From: CAVRQM01 sp963732775
Lineage (GTDB): Bacteria > Pseudomonadota > Alphaproteobacteria > Acetobacterales > Acetobacteraceae
Assembly (NCBI GenBank): GCA_963732775.1
Contig: CAVTAR010000001.1
Location: 806,001 to 870,000 of the forward strand
Reading direction: 5' to 3'
Length of the DNA: 64,000 nt
Shown here piece after piece: positions 43,067 through 51,826 of the stretch. The position numbers and the translations under genes were made by a program. Positions within the stretch are counted from its first letter, which is position 1. Each line of letters starts with the position of its first letter. The notes under the pieces are model-generated. The model saw only the letters and a list, made by a program, of their open reading frames with translations, searched no databases and was not told the origin of the DNA.

Positions 43067-44167
43067 ATGACGACCTATCTCGATGCCAACGCGAGCGAGC
43101 CGCTCCGCCCCGAGGCGCGGGCGGCCCTGATCGCGGCACTCGGGCAGCACGGCAACCCGGCGTCGGTGCATGGCCCCGGCCGCGCCGCGCGGCGCCTGCT
43201 GGAGGATGCGCGCGAGGCCGTCGCCGCGTGCTTCGGCGCCCCGGCAACCGGCGTGGTGTTCACCTCGGGAGGCACCGAGGCCGACGCCCTCGCGGTGCGG
43301 GCCCTGGGGCACGGGCGCCGGGTGCTGATCGGCGCCACCGAGCACGACGCGGTGCGCGCGGCGGCGCCGGATGGCCTCGTGATCGGCGTCGACGCCGACG
43401 GCCGCCTCGACTTGCCCGCCCTGGCCGGCGCGCTCGGCGACGGCGCGCCGACCCTGCTGTGCCTGATGCTGGCCAACAACGAGACCGGCGTGCTGCACCC
43501 GCTCGCCGAGGCGGCGGCACTGTGCCGGCGGGCCGGGGCATGGCTGCACGTGGACGCGGTGCAGGCGGCCGGGCGCGTCGCGGTCGACCTCGCGCGGCTT
43601 GGCGCGGACGCGGTGGCGCTGTCCTCGCACAAGCTGGGCGGCCCGTCCGGCGCCGGCGCGCTGCTGCTGTCCGAGCGCGCCTCGGCCGCGTTCGCGCCGA
43701 TGATCGGAGGCGGCGGCCAAGAGCGCGGGCGGCGCGGCGGCACGCCGGCGTTGCCGGCCATCGCCGGGTTCGCGGCGGCGGCGCGAGCGGCCGTGGCGGG
43801 TCTCGACGCCCCGGGCCTGGCGAGATGGCGCGCGGCGGTCGAGGCGATCGGCCGGGCGCAGGGCGCCATCGTCGTCGGCGAGGCCGTGCCGCGGTTGCCC
43901 AACACCGCCTGCCTCGCCTTGCCGGGGGTGGCGGCGCTGACGCAGGTGATCGCGCTCGACCTGGCCGGGGTTGCGGTCTCGGCGGGCGCGGCGTGCAGCT
44001 CGGGCAAGGTCGCGCGCAGCCACGTGCTGGACGCCATGGGGCTGGGGGCGCTGGCCGGCGAGGCGATCCGGGTCTCGCTGCCGTGGGGTGCGGGCGAGGC
44101 CGACGTCGCCGCCTTCGCGGCCGCCTACGCCGCCATGGCGGGCCGGCTGGCGCGGCGCGCGGCCTGA
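43067..44167 (+). CDS. Cysteine desulfurase (NifS/IscS family), first paralogue
   Basis: The 366-aa product is a class V aminotransferase: TYLDANASEPLRPE, the PLP-Lys motif SSHKLGGPSGAG (near 190), and the active-site Cys loop SAGAACSSG (near 310). It removes sulfur from cysteine as a persulfide for iron-sulfur clusters or tRNA thiolation. It is shorter than its neighbour and lacks the ACSTGSACAA form. Start ATG 43067 follows a strong GAGAGGGAG site. It is 15 bases upstream of the second paralogue. Confidence 0.92.
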   Translation: MTTYLDANASEPLRPEARAALIAALGQHGNPASVHGPGRAARRLLEDAREAVAACFGAPATGVVFTSGGTEADALAVRALGHGRRVLIGATEHDAVRAAAPDGLVIGVDADGRLDLPALAGALGDGAPTLLCLMLANNETGVLHPLAEAAALCRRAGAWLHVDAVQAAGRVAVDLARLGADAVALSSHKLGGPSGAGALLLSERASAAFAPMIGGGGQERGRRGGTPALPAIAGFAAAARAAVAGLDAPGLARWRAAVEAIGRAQGAIVVGEAVPRLPNTACLALPGVAALTQVIALDLAGVAVSAGAACSSGKVARSHVLDAMGLGALAGEAIRVSLPWGAGEADVAAFAAAYAAMAGRLARRAA

Positions 44168-44182
44168 CCCCATCTGCCGGGC

Positions 44183-45385
44183 ATGGCCGACCGCGCGAAC
44201 CGGCTCGTCTACCTCGACAACCAGGCGACCACGCCGTGCGACCCGCGCGTGGTGGCGGCGATGCTGCCGTGGTTCACCGAGCTTCCCGGCAACCCGCACA
44301 GCGTCGAGCACGCGGCCGGCCGCGCCGCCGCGGCGGCGGTCGAGGCGGCGCGGGCCGACATCGCCGCCCTGATCGGCGCCGAGCCGGGCGAGGTAGTGTT
44401 CACGTCGGGTGCGACCGAGGCCAACAACCTCGCTATCAAGGGGGCGGCGCGCTTCCTCGCCGGACAGGGCGATCCGCGCCGGCGCGTCGTCACCGTCGCC
44501 ACCGAGCACAAATGCGTCCTGCAATCGGTCGCCGACCTCGGCGCCGAGGGGTTCGAGCCGGTGGTGCTGCCGGTCGGCCGCGACGGGCGGCTCGACCCGG
44601 AGGTGCTGCGTGCGGCGCTGGCGACGCCGACGCTGCTGGTCAGCGTCATGGCGGCGAACAACGAGACCGGGGTGATGCAGGACATCCCCGGCCTCGCGGC
44701 CATCGCCCGCGCGGCCGCGGCGCTGTTCCATTGCGACGCGGCCCAGGCGGCCGGCAAGGTCGCGCTCGACGTGCGGGCCTGGGGCGTGGACCTGCTCTCG
44801 CTCAGCGGCCACAAGCTGTACGGCCCGAAGGGCATCGGCGCGCTGTTCATCCGCCGCCGGCCGCGGGTGCGCCTCGCGCCGCTGCTGTCCGGCGGCGGGC
44901 AGGAGCGGGGGGTCCGCTCGGGCACGCTGCCGACGCCGCTGGTGGTGGGCCTCGGCGCGGCCTGCCGCCTCGCCGCCACGGCCATCGCCGCGGAGGCGGT
45001 CGAGACCGCGCGCCTGCGCGACCGGCTGTTCGCGAGGTTGCACGCGGCACTGCCCGGCCTGCGGCTGAACGGCGATGCCACGGCGCGGCTGCCCGGCAAC
45101 CTGAACCTGACCTTCCCTGCCGCCACCGCCCAGGCGCTGCTGCGCGCGACGCCCGAGCTGTGCCTGTCCACCGGCTCCGCCTGCGCCGCGGCCCACATCG
45201 AGCCCTCGTACGTGCTGCGCGCCATGGGCATTCCGCCGGGCGAGGCGGCGCGCACCTTGCGCATCGGCATCGGGCGCTTTACCTCCGCCGCCGATGTCGA
45301 TTTCGCCGCGTCGAGCCTGATCGCGGCGCATCGCGCCGCCGCCGAGGCCCCGCTCCATGCCGAGAATGACCTTCATCCAGCGTGA
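44183..45385 (+). CDS. iscS: Cysteine desulfurase IscS-type, second paralogue
   Basis: The 400-aa product has YLDNQATTPCDPRV, GATEANNLAIKG, the PLP-Lys SGHKLYGPKGIGALF (near 215), and the Cys loop LSTGSACAAAHIEPSYV (near 330). It provides sulfur for iron-sulfur cluster assembly and for MnmA. It overlaps the ferredoxin gene by 29 bases at its end. Unlike classical isc operons there is no iscU, iscA, hscB or hscA next to it in this window. Confidence 0.93.
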   Translation: MADRANRLVYLDNQATTPCDPRVVAAMLPWFTELPGNPHSVEHAAGRAAAAAVEAARADIAALIGAEPGEVVFTSGATEANNLAIKGAARFLAGQGDPRRRVVTVATEHKCVLQSVADLGAEGFEPVVLPVGRDGRLDPEVLRAALATPTLLVSVMAANNETGVMQDIPGLAAIARAAAALFHCDAAQAAGKVALDVRAWGVDLLSLSGHKLYGPKGIGALFIRRRPRVRLAPLLSGGGQERGVRSGTLPTPLVVGLGAACRLAATAIAAEAVETARLRDRLFARLHAALPGLRLNGDATARLPGNLNLTFPAATAQALLRATPELCLSTGSACAAAHIEPSYVLRAMGIPPGEAARTLRIGIGRFTSAADVDFAASSLIAAHRAAAEAPLHAENDLHPA

Positions 45386-45686
45386 CGGCTCGCGCCGCGA
45401 GGTCGATGCGCCGCTCGGCCTGTCGGTGCTCGAGATCGCGCACAAGCACGACGTCGACATCGAGGGCGCCTGCGAGGGGTCGCTCGCCTGCTCGACCTGC
45501 CACGTCATCGTGGAGCCGGCGTGGTTCGGCAAGCTGGCGCGGCCGACCGAGGACGAGGAGGACATGCTCGACCTCGCCTTCGGGTTGGAGAAGACCTCGC
45601 GCCTCGGCTGCCAGATCGTGCTGACCCCGGCGCTCGACGGCCTGGTAGTCCGGCTGCCGGCGGCGACCCGGAACGCGCAGAAGTAG
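45357..45686 (+). CDS. 2Fe-2S ferredoxin (adrenodoxin type)
   Basis: The 109-aa product has the adrenodoxin-type iron-sulfur motif: ACEGSLACSTC (Cys at about 39, 45 and 48) and a fourth Cys in LGCQIVL. The acidic patch EDEEDMLDLA after it is typical for electron transfer to cluster-assembly partners. Starts at ATG 45357 or 45366; both lie inside the iscS end, so translation may be coupled. It is nine bases before mnmA. Confidence 0.92.
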   Translation: MPRMTFIQRDGSRREVDAPLGLSVLEIAHKHDVDIEGACEGSLACSTCHVIVEPAWFGKLARPTEDEEDMLDLAFGLEKTSRLGCQIVLTPALDGLVVRLPAATRNAQK

Positions 45687-45695
45687 CGCCGCGCC

Positions 45696-46757
45696 ATGCG
45701 CATCCTGGTGGCGATGTCGGGCGGGGTGGACAGCAGCACCGTCGCGGGGCTGCTGGCCGAGCAGGGACACGAGGTGATCGGCGCCACGCTGCAGCTCTAT
45801 GACCACGGCGCCGCCGTCGGGCGTCGCGGCGCCTGCTGCGCCGGCACGGACATCCTCGACGCGCGGCGGGTCGCCGACCGGCTCGGCATCGCGCATTACG
45901 TGATCGACGCCGAGGCGCGGTTCCGCGCCGCGGTGATCGAGCCGTTCGCCGACGGCTACGCCCGCGGCGAGACGCCGGTGCCGTGCGTGCGCTGCAACCA
46001 GACCGTCAAGTTCACCGACCTGCTGGGCCTCGCGCGCGACCTCGGCTGCGAGCGCATGGCGACCGGGCACTACGTGCAGCGCGTTGAGGGCCCGGACGGG
46101 CCGGAACTGCACCGCGCGGCCGACCCGGCGCGGGACCAGAGCTGGTTCCTGTTCGCCACCACGCGCGCGCAACTGGCCTTCTCGCTGTTCCCGCTCGGGG
46201 CCATGCCGGACAAGCGCTGCGTCCGCGGCGAGGCGGCACGGCTGGGGCTCGCGGTGGCGGAGAAGCCGGATTCGCAGGACATCTGCTTCGTGCCCGCGGG
46301 CGGCTACGCCGCGCTCGTGGGCCGGCTGCGGCCACAGGCGGCGGAGCCTGGCGACATCGTCGACGGCGCAGGGGCGGTGCTGGGCCGCCACGACGGGATC
46401 GCGCGCTACACGGTGGGCCAGGCGCGCCGCCTGGGCGCGGCCGCGCGCGACGCGGCGGGCGCACGGCGGGTCGTGCTGGCGGTGGACGCGGCGCGGCGGC
46501 GGGTGACGGTCGGGCCGGCCGAGGCGGCCGGCCGGTCGGTGCGGCTGCGCGACGTGAACTGGCTGGCGCGGCCCGGCGCGTCTCGCTGCACGGTCAAGCT
46601 GCGCGCCCGGGAGCAGCCGCAGGCGGCCGAGGTGGTGCCGACGGCCGACGGTGGCGCCGCGGTGCGGCTCGATGCCCCCGCGCTCGCGGCGCCGGGACAG
46701 GCGTGCGTGTTCTATGCCGGGGCGCGGGTGCTGGGCGGCGGCTTCATCGCCGGGTGA
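45696..46757 (+). CDS. mnmA: tRNA-specific 2-thiouridylase MnmA
   Basis: The 353-aa product has the PP-loop MSGGVDSSTVAGLL, the first catalytic Cys in VPCVRCNQTVKF and the second in DSQDICFVPAGGY, then the C-terminal domain with GGGFIAG. It makes 2-thiouridine at the wobble base using sulfur from IscS. The neighbours (two desulfurases and a ferredoxin) supply sulfur and electrons, so the block is a functional set. Length is normal. Confidence 0.95.
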   Translation: MRILVAMSGGVDSSTVAGLLAEQGHEVIGATLQLYDHGAAVGRRGACCAGTDILDARRVADRLGIAHYVIDAEARFRAAVIEPFADGYARGETPVPCVRCNQTVKFTDLLGLARDLGCERMATGHYVQRVEGPDGPELHRAADPARDQSWFLFATTRAQLAFSLFPLGAMPDKRCVRGEAARLGLAVAEKPDSQDICFVPAGGYAALVGRLRPQAAEPGDIVDGAGAVLGRHDGIARYTVGQARRLGAAARDAAGARRVVLAVDAARRRVTVGPAEAAGRSVRLRDVNWLARPGASRCTVKLRAREQPQAAEVVPTADGGAAVRLDAPALAAPGQACVFYAGARVLGGGFIAG

Positions 46758-46826
46758 GCCCCGATCGGGTTGCGGCACGATTGACCGGCCCCGCCGCCGG
46801 CGCTATCTCCCCGGCCGGCTCGGGAT

Positions 46827-46901
46827 GGCGGCGTAGCTCAGCGGTAGAGCAGGGGAATCATAATCCCTTGGTCGGTGGTTCAAATCCGCCCGCCGCTACC
46901 A
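46827..46901 (+). tRNA. tRNA-Met (anticodon CAT)
   Basis: A full cloverleaf with CCA encoded: acceptor GGCGGCG/CGCCGCT, D-arm GCTC-AGCGGTAGA-GC, anticodon stem GGGGA/TCCCT with loop ATCATAA (anticodon CAT), T-arm GGTGG-TTCAAAT-CCGCC, then ACCA. The arm sequences match elongator tRNA-Met of Alphaproteobacteria. The initiator tRNA shows a different acceptor start. Acceptor position 1-72 is a G-T pair. Confidence 0.95.
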
Positions 46902-46910
46902 CCCGGTCAC

Positions 46911-46946
46911 GGCGGGCGGGCGGGCGGGCGGGCGGGCGGACGGGCG
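46911..46946 (+). repeat. GGGC microsatellite, potential quadruplex
   Basis: About eight consecutive GGGC/GGGCG units begin nine bases after the tRNA 3' end and run to 46946. Such a tract of G triplets could fold as a G-quadruplex or cause polymerase slippage. It sits between the tRNA and the stop of the downstream convergent gene. Confidence 0.75.
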
Positions 46947-46963
46947 AGCGAGCCGGCAGCGGG

Positions 46964-48473
46964 TTACAGGTTGGGCGTGTAGTCGTAGGCGTAGACCTGG
47001 TTGCGGCCGCCGACGAACAGCCGGCCCTCGGCCGGCAGGATGGTGGCGAAGTGCGCCACGCCGACCATCTTGGTACCGGCGCCGTTGAACAGCACCTGCC
47101 CGGTGTCCGCCGTCCAGGCGTGGAGCTGACGGTCGCCGTTGTTGCTCACCACCCAGACGATGGGATTGGCCACGCCGTCGGTGGTGGTGATCATCGGCGA
47201 GCCGTTGGTCATCAGCGACGCGCACCACAGGGTGTTGATGGCCGGGGCCGGCTGGGCCGTGACCTTGACGACGGTGAGGGCGATGTTGCCGCCCGGGGCC
47301 GGGCAGTTGATGCCGTTGCCGGAGATGGCGACGATGATCCCGTCCGGCTGGGCGTACGTCGCCGGGCCGGTGATGATCTCGCTCTGCGTCACGGGCTGCA
47401 CCAGCAGCGCGCCGTCCATGCCGCCCAGGTTGGTCCGGTCGAGCAAGTAGGCCTTGCCGTCCTTGCCGAACTGCAACAGCCACGGCAGCGTGGTGACGCC
47501 GTCGCCGGACGGCACGTCGAGCGGCAGCGGCGCGTTGGAGCCGAGGTCGAGGTCGAGCTTGTCGAGGGTGAGGAAGTTCGACGGGTAGAAGTAGTCGTGC
47601 GGGTCGGTGGAGTGCTGCAGGTTCGGGTTGATCCGGAACACCAAGTCCTGATCGCTGTAGATGTTGGTCTTCTTGCCGTTGCCGGTGGCCACGAATAGCG
47701 ACTCGCCGTCGGTGGTGAGGCCGCCCTGCGCCCAGATGCCGCTCGTGGTTCCGGCCGTGGCCCAGGCGCCCACCACCGCCGGCGCGGCGACCGAGAGGCC
47801 GACGAGCCAGCCATGGTAGGGGCCGCAGTCGCTTTTGTTGCCGCCGAAGCCGACGAACAGTTCGCCGTCGATCAGCGCGAGGCCGGCGCGCTGGCCCTGG
47901 TAGTCGGCCTGGAACGTCATGCCGAGCGCCGCCACGCCGGCGGCGACGTCGACCGGCCAGCCGGGCACGACCGAGCCGTCGATGAGGGAGAGCCCGTACA
48001 CCAGGTGCCGGGTGGTGGTGCCGGCCTGCACGTTGGCGTCGACGTAGACGACGCCGGCCGCCGCGTCGATCACCGGCGTGCCAGTGATGCCGCTCGGCCG
48101 CTTCAGCCCACACAGCGGCGTGTTCGCCACCGCCGGCGCGCCGAGGCCGGTGTTCTGCCAGACCACGTGGCCGTCACCCGGATCGAGCGCCTCGACCACG
48201 TTCTGGTCGGTGGCGACGATGATGTAGCCGCTCGTCGCTCCGGGGGGCCGCCAGGTACAGCGGCTGCGAGGGGACGCTGCCCATGACGATGCCATGAAAG
48301 CCCATGCTGGGCTTCAGCGTCGCCGCGCTCGCCTGGGTCAGCGTCGGGACGACGAAGTTGCCGCTGCGCCGCGGGTCGCCGTGGTAGTCGGAATCGCCGG
48401 CGTCCGAGCCGGCGAGGGCCGAGGTCGCGGAGGCCGCGAGCAATGTCAGGGAGATGAATGCCGCGAACCGCAT
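46964..48473 (-). CDS. Periplasmic PQQ-like beta-propeller protein, one frameshift
   Basis: The N-terminal frame has a signal peptide (MRFAAFISLTLLAASATSAL) and a HGDPRRSGNF motif; the second frame runs DPGDGHVVWQNTG, GYIIVATDQNVVEALD, GLTTDGESLFVATG and AWTADTGQVLFNG, repeated blades of a quinoprotein-like propeller. One extra base in a six-C run near 48243 separates them; repaired length is 502 aa. No PQQ-dehydrogenase catalytic Asp is clear, so it may bind rather than oxidise. ATG 48473 is the only good start. The gene is convergent with the tRNA. Confidence 0.78.
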
Positions 48474-48897
48474 GTTAGCGCCTTCTGTGCCGGGGGCGAC
48501 GCCGGAACGTCATCCGATACAAATATCGTTCATTCTGGCCTTTGTCCACTGGACAATCGTGCTGTCTGCATCTGCACAAACTTTCGGCAGCATAGTCTTG
48601 CGGAAGTCACGCAGCCAGACCAGTCAAGGGCGGGCCGTTTCTCCGGCGCTCATGGCTTGCGAATGAAGATATATTCCGGAGGAACGCTAACAAAAAGCTT
48701 AAAACAAATTATTGTATTAAGTCAAAACCATTCGGGCGGTGGCTGGGCCTTGGCCGGCAGCCCCGCAGCATTGTGATCGCCGCCGTCGCTGCTGCGGCGT
48801 AGCGTCGGCCGCAAGCGCCGGGCGGCGAGCAACGGGGTGGGGCGACAGCGCCACCCGGGAGCACCGTCGCAGAACGGGCCGTGGAGGAGGCAAGGCA
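48474..48897. promoter_or_regulatory. A+T-rich divergent intergenic region
   Basis: A 424-base gap between the propeller gene (minus) and the DUF2189 gene (plus). Bases 48510-48730 are markedly A+T-rich for this genome. A 37-codon plus-strand ORF (ATG near 48664) ends at 48776; it looks like a chance frame. Promoters of both genes should lie here. I cannot assign -10/-35 with confidence. Confidence 0.5.
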
Positions 48898-49755
48898 ATG
48901 GTCAGTCGCAATCCGCTGGAATGGGGGCTGGGCCGCGTCGGCGTGGCGCCGCCGCGCGCCGCGACCGTGCCGGCCTACGAGGGCGCCCTGCGCAGCCGGA
49001 CGCCGCCCTCGGTGCGCCGGATCGGCACGGCCGATCTCGCGGCGGCGCTGCGGGCCGGCTTCGCCGATTTCGCGGCGGCGCGCAGCGACGTGGTGATGCT
49101 GTGCATCCTGTATCCGCTGATCGGGCTGGCGGTGGCGCGGCTCAGCTTCGGCTATGGCGTGCTGCCGCTGCTGTTCCCGCTCGCGGCCGGGTTCGCGCTG
49201 CTGGGACCGCTGTTCGCGGTCGGCCTCGAGGAGATCAGCCGCGAGCGCGAGCACGGCCGCCCGGTGACGTGGGCGAGCGCGCTCGGCGTGATGCGCGCGC
49301 CGGGGTTCGGAGCCATCCTGCTGCTCGGCCTGGTGCTGCTTGCGGTGTTCGTCGGCTGGCTGGTGGCCGCGGCGGCGATCTACGACGCGACGCTGGGCCC
49401 GCTGCCGCCAGCCTCGCTGTCCGGGTTCGCGCACGACGTGCTCGCCACCGACGCGGGCCGGGCGATGATCGTGGTCGGCTGTGGCGTGGGCTTGCTGTTC
49501 GCAGTGGCGGTGCTGGCGATCGGCGTGGTGTCGTTCCCGCTGCTGCTGGACCGCGAGGTGGGCGTGGAGACGGCGATTGCCACCTCGCTGCGGGCGATGC
49601 GCGAGAACCCGCGGGTGCTGGCGCTGTGGGGGCTGACGGTCGCGGGCTGCCTGGTGCTGGGCTCGATCCCGCTGTTTCTGGGCCTGGCCATTGTGCTGCC
49701 GGTGCTGGGCCACGCCACCTGGCACCTGTACCGCCGGCTTGTGGCGCCGGCCTAG
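48898..49755 (+). CDS. DUF2189-family integral membrane protein
   Basis: The 285-aa product has about six membrane helices after a soluble start (NPLEWGLGRVG), with segments such as ADLAAALRAGFADF, VMLCILYPLIGL and REREHGRPVTWASAL that are characteristic of DUF2189/YciC-like proteins in Alphaproteobacteria. Function is unknown. The ATG at 48898 follows GGAGGAGGCAAGGC, an excellent ribosome binding site. The longer in-frame ORF upstream is not used. Its stop overlaps the MFS stop by four bases (convergent). Confidence 0.85.
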   Translation: MVSRNPLEWGLGRVGVAPPRAATVPAYEGALRSRTPPSVRRIGTADLAAALRAGFADFAAARSDVVMLCILYPLIGLAVARLSFGYGVLPLLFPLAAGFALLGPLFAVGLEEISREREHGRPVTWASALGVMRAPGFGAILLLGLVLLAVFVGWLVAAAAIYDATLGPLPPASLSGFAHDVLATDAGRAMIVVGCGVGLLFAVAVLAIGVVSFPLLLDREVGVETAIATSLRAMRENPRVLALWGLTVAGCLVLGSIPLFLGLAIVLPVLGHATWHLYRRLVAPA

Positions 49756-51059
49756 CCGGCGCGCGCGCTGGCCTGTTCGCCTTTGGGTTCGGGCCGGCGT
49801 AGGCGGATGGTGGTCATGAACAGCCCGGCGGCGAGCAGCGAGGCGGACAGCAGGCCGGCGGTGGCGACGAAGCTGCCGGTCGCGTCGCGCAGCCGGCCGC
49901 CGAGCAGCGGGCCGAGGAACCCGCCGAGGTTGCCGAGCGCGTTGATCAGCCCCATGGCGCCCCCCGCCACCACGACCGGCATGGCGCGCGACGCCGCCGC
50001 CCAGAACGGCCCGTCGTAAGAGAGGGCGCCGCCCATCGCGAGGCAGATGAACGCCACCGACGCCACCACCGCCGAGGGCCCGACCAGCACCGAGGCCATC
50101 AGGCACACCGCCGCCACCACCATCGGCACCAGGACGTGGAGCTGGTAGCGCCGGTCGCGGTCGGCCATCGCCCCGTTCAGCCACATCGCGCCGATCGCGG
50201 TGAGGTACGGCAGTGTCGCGATCAGCCCGACGGCCCCGAAGCCGGCCGAGGTCAGCGTCTTCAGCAGCGTCGGCAGCCACATGTTCAGGCCGTAGAAGCC
50301 GACCTGGATAAGGAAGTACACCACGACCAGCTTCCAGACCGTCGGCTCGCGGAAGATCGAGCCGAACGAGGCGCGCGCGGGCTCGCCGGCGCGGTCGGCG
50401 GCGAGCGAGCGGGCGATGTGGGCGCGCTCGGCGGGCGAGCACCAGGGCGCCTGCTCCGGCCGGTCGGCGACCAGCCACCACCACACCGGGGTGGCGATCA
50501 GGAACGGCAGGATGCCCTCGATCAGGATCATCATGCGCCAGGAGGTCTCCTGCACGATCCAGCCGGACAGCGGCTGGGTGATGATCGAGGCGATGGCGAG
50601 GTTGGCCATCCACAGGCTGTACGCCCGCGCCCGCTCGCCGACCGGGAACCAGTGGCTGATGATGACCAGGATCGCCGGCCAGATGCCGCCCTCGGCGACG
50701 CCCAGCACGAAGCGGGCGGCCAGCAGCTCGTTGAAGCTCGTCACCTGCGAGCACCACAGGGCGGCGGCGCCCCACAGCAGGATCATGATGCCGACGAACT
50801 TCTTGGCGCTCCAGTGCTCGGCCAGCCACCCGCCGGGGATCTGCAGCAGCACGTAGCCGATGAAGAAGATGCCGCCGGCGAGGCCCTGGGCCGACTTGTC
50901 GACGTGGAACTCGCTGCCGATGCCGGCGAAGGCGTAGCCGATGTTGGTGCGGTCCATGAACGAGATGATGTAGACGACCATGGCGGCCGGGATCAGCCGC
51001 TTCCAGCGCATCGCGCCGGTCTGAGTGGGCGCGCTCTGCGTGTCGTAAGTGGCGTCCAT
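49752..51059 (-). CDS. MFS transporter, anion:cation symporter type
   Basis: The 435-aa product has 12 membrane helices with SFMDRTNIGYAFAGI, GYVLLQIPGGWLAEHW and ARFVLGVAEGGIWPA, hallmarks of the anion:cation symporter branch (phthalate, hexuronate, tartrate and similar acids). Specificity cannot be read from the sequence. ATG 51059 is chosen. Nearby genes are a Uma2 protein and a xylitol-type dehydrogenase, so a sugar-acid or polyol uptake is possible but not shown. Confidence 0.88.
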   Translation of the reverse strand: MDATYDTQSAPTQTGAMRWKRLIPAAMVVYIISFMDRTNIGYAFAGIGSEFHVDKSAQGLAGGIFFIGYVLLQIPGGWLAEHWSAKKFVGIMILLWGAAALWCSQVTSFNELLAARFVLGVAEGGIWPAILVIISHWFPVGERARAYSLWMANLAIASIITQPLSGWIVQETSWRMMILIEGILPFLIATPVWWWLVADRPEQAPWCSPAERAHIARSLAADRAGEPARASFGSIFREPTVWKLVVVYFLIQVGFYGLNMWLPTLLKTLTSAGFGAVGLIATLPYLTAIGAMWLNGAMADRDRRYQLHVLVPMVVAAVCLMASVLVGPSAVVASVAFICLAMGGALSYDGPFWAAASRAMPVVVAGGAMGLINALGNLGGFLGPLLGGRLRDATGSFVATAGLLSASLLAAGLFMTTIRLRRPEPKGEQASARAG

Positions 51060-51144
51060 TATGTCCTCCCGGTGCCGTCGTGCCGCGACATCGAGGGCAG
51101 GCGACCACGCGGGCGCGCGGGTGTCCAGCGGCGCGCCTAGCCCC

Positions 51145-51708
51145 TCACTGGCCGTCCGCCCACCAGTCGTCGAGCACGATGCCGGGCGGGTCGAGGCGGA
51201 GGGGCTGGCGGTGGACGATCCGCGTCGCGAACGCCCCGTCGGCGGCGCGGGCGTGGTGGACGAGCACCGGATCCTGCGCGCGCACGATCAGGTAGTGCTG
51301 CACCGACGGGATGCTAAAGTAGCCCTCCAGCTTCCAGACCATGTCCCGGTTCTCGCTGGACGGCGAGACGATCTCGACGACGATCACCGGGTCGGTCACG
51401 ATCACGTCCGCGGGCGGCAGGTCCGGCCCGCAGCGGACCATGGCGTCCGGGATGTAGCTGGTGTGGTGATCCACGCGCACCAGCATGCCGTCGCCGAGGG
51501 CGCGGCAGCGCAGGCCTGCTCGCGCGATCGCCTCGCGCAACCGGACCGCGACCTCGAACTTCCTCACGCCGTGGGCATAGCTCTCCCCGGCCTGCATCAC
51601 GAGTTCGCCGTCCCAGAGCTCGTAGCGGGGCCACTCGGGCTGGGTCGCGCCCCACGCCAGGAAGGCGTCGACCGTCATCAGCGGCGGCGGCGTTGCGGTC
51701 TGCGACAT
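51145..51708 (-). CDS. Uma2-family nuclease-like protein
   Basis: The 187-aa product shows the DUF820/Uma2 fold of PD-(D/E)XK type: YELWDGELVM, an Asp in YIPDAMV, Glu in VVEIVSPSSENRD, and a Lys in KLEGYF. The active-site residues seem complete. Its biological role is unclear; such genes are common in Cyanobacteria and some Alphaproteobacteria. The start ATG 51708 gives MSQTATPPPLM. It lies 85 bases after the MFS gene start on the same strand. Confidence 0.88.
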   Translation of the reverse strand: MSQTATPPPLMTVDAFLAWGATQPEWPRYELWDGELVMQAGESYAHGVRKFEVAVRLREAIARAGLRCRALGDGMLVRVDHHTSYIPDAMVRCGPDLPPADVIVTDPVIVVEIVSPSSENRDMVWKLEGYFSIPSVQHYLIVRAQDPVLVHHARAADGAFATRIVHRQPLRLDPPGIVLDDWWADGQ

Positions 51709-51826
51709 CGCCCGAGCGTAGCGCGCCCGGCGCGGCGGTTTCAACGCGCCCGTTTCAACGTGCCCGGCTGGCCCTCGCCCCCGTGCACGGGCAGGATGGC
51801 GGCGACGGATCGGGAGGGAGAGACCC

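Noticed and set aside
43067..44167. First desulfurase as a pseudogene of the second
   Set aside because: It has its own PLP-Lys and Cys loop and an intact frame, so it is a distinct paralogue.
46911..46946. Regulatory RNA or CRISPR-like repeat after tRNA-Met
   Set aside because: It is a simple GGGC microsatellite with no spacer structure.
48664..48776. 37-aa ORF in the A+T-rich region
   Set aside because: No ribosome binding site, no conserved pattern, ends by chance; too weak to annotate.
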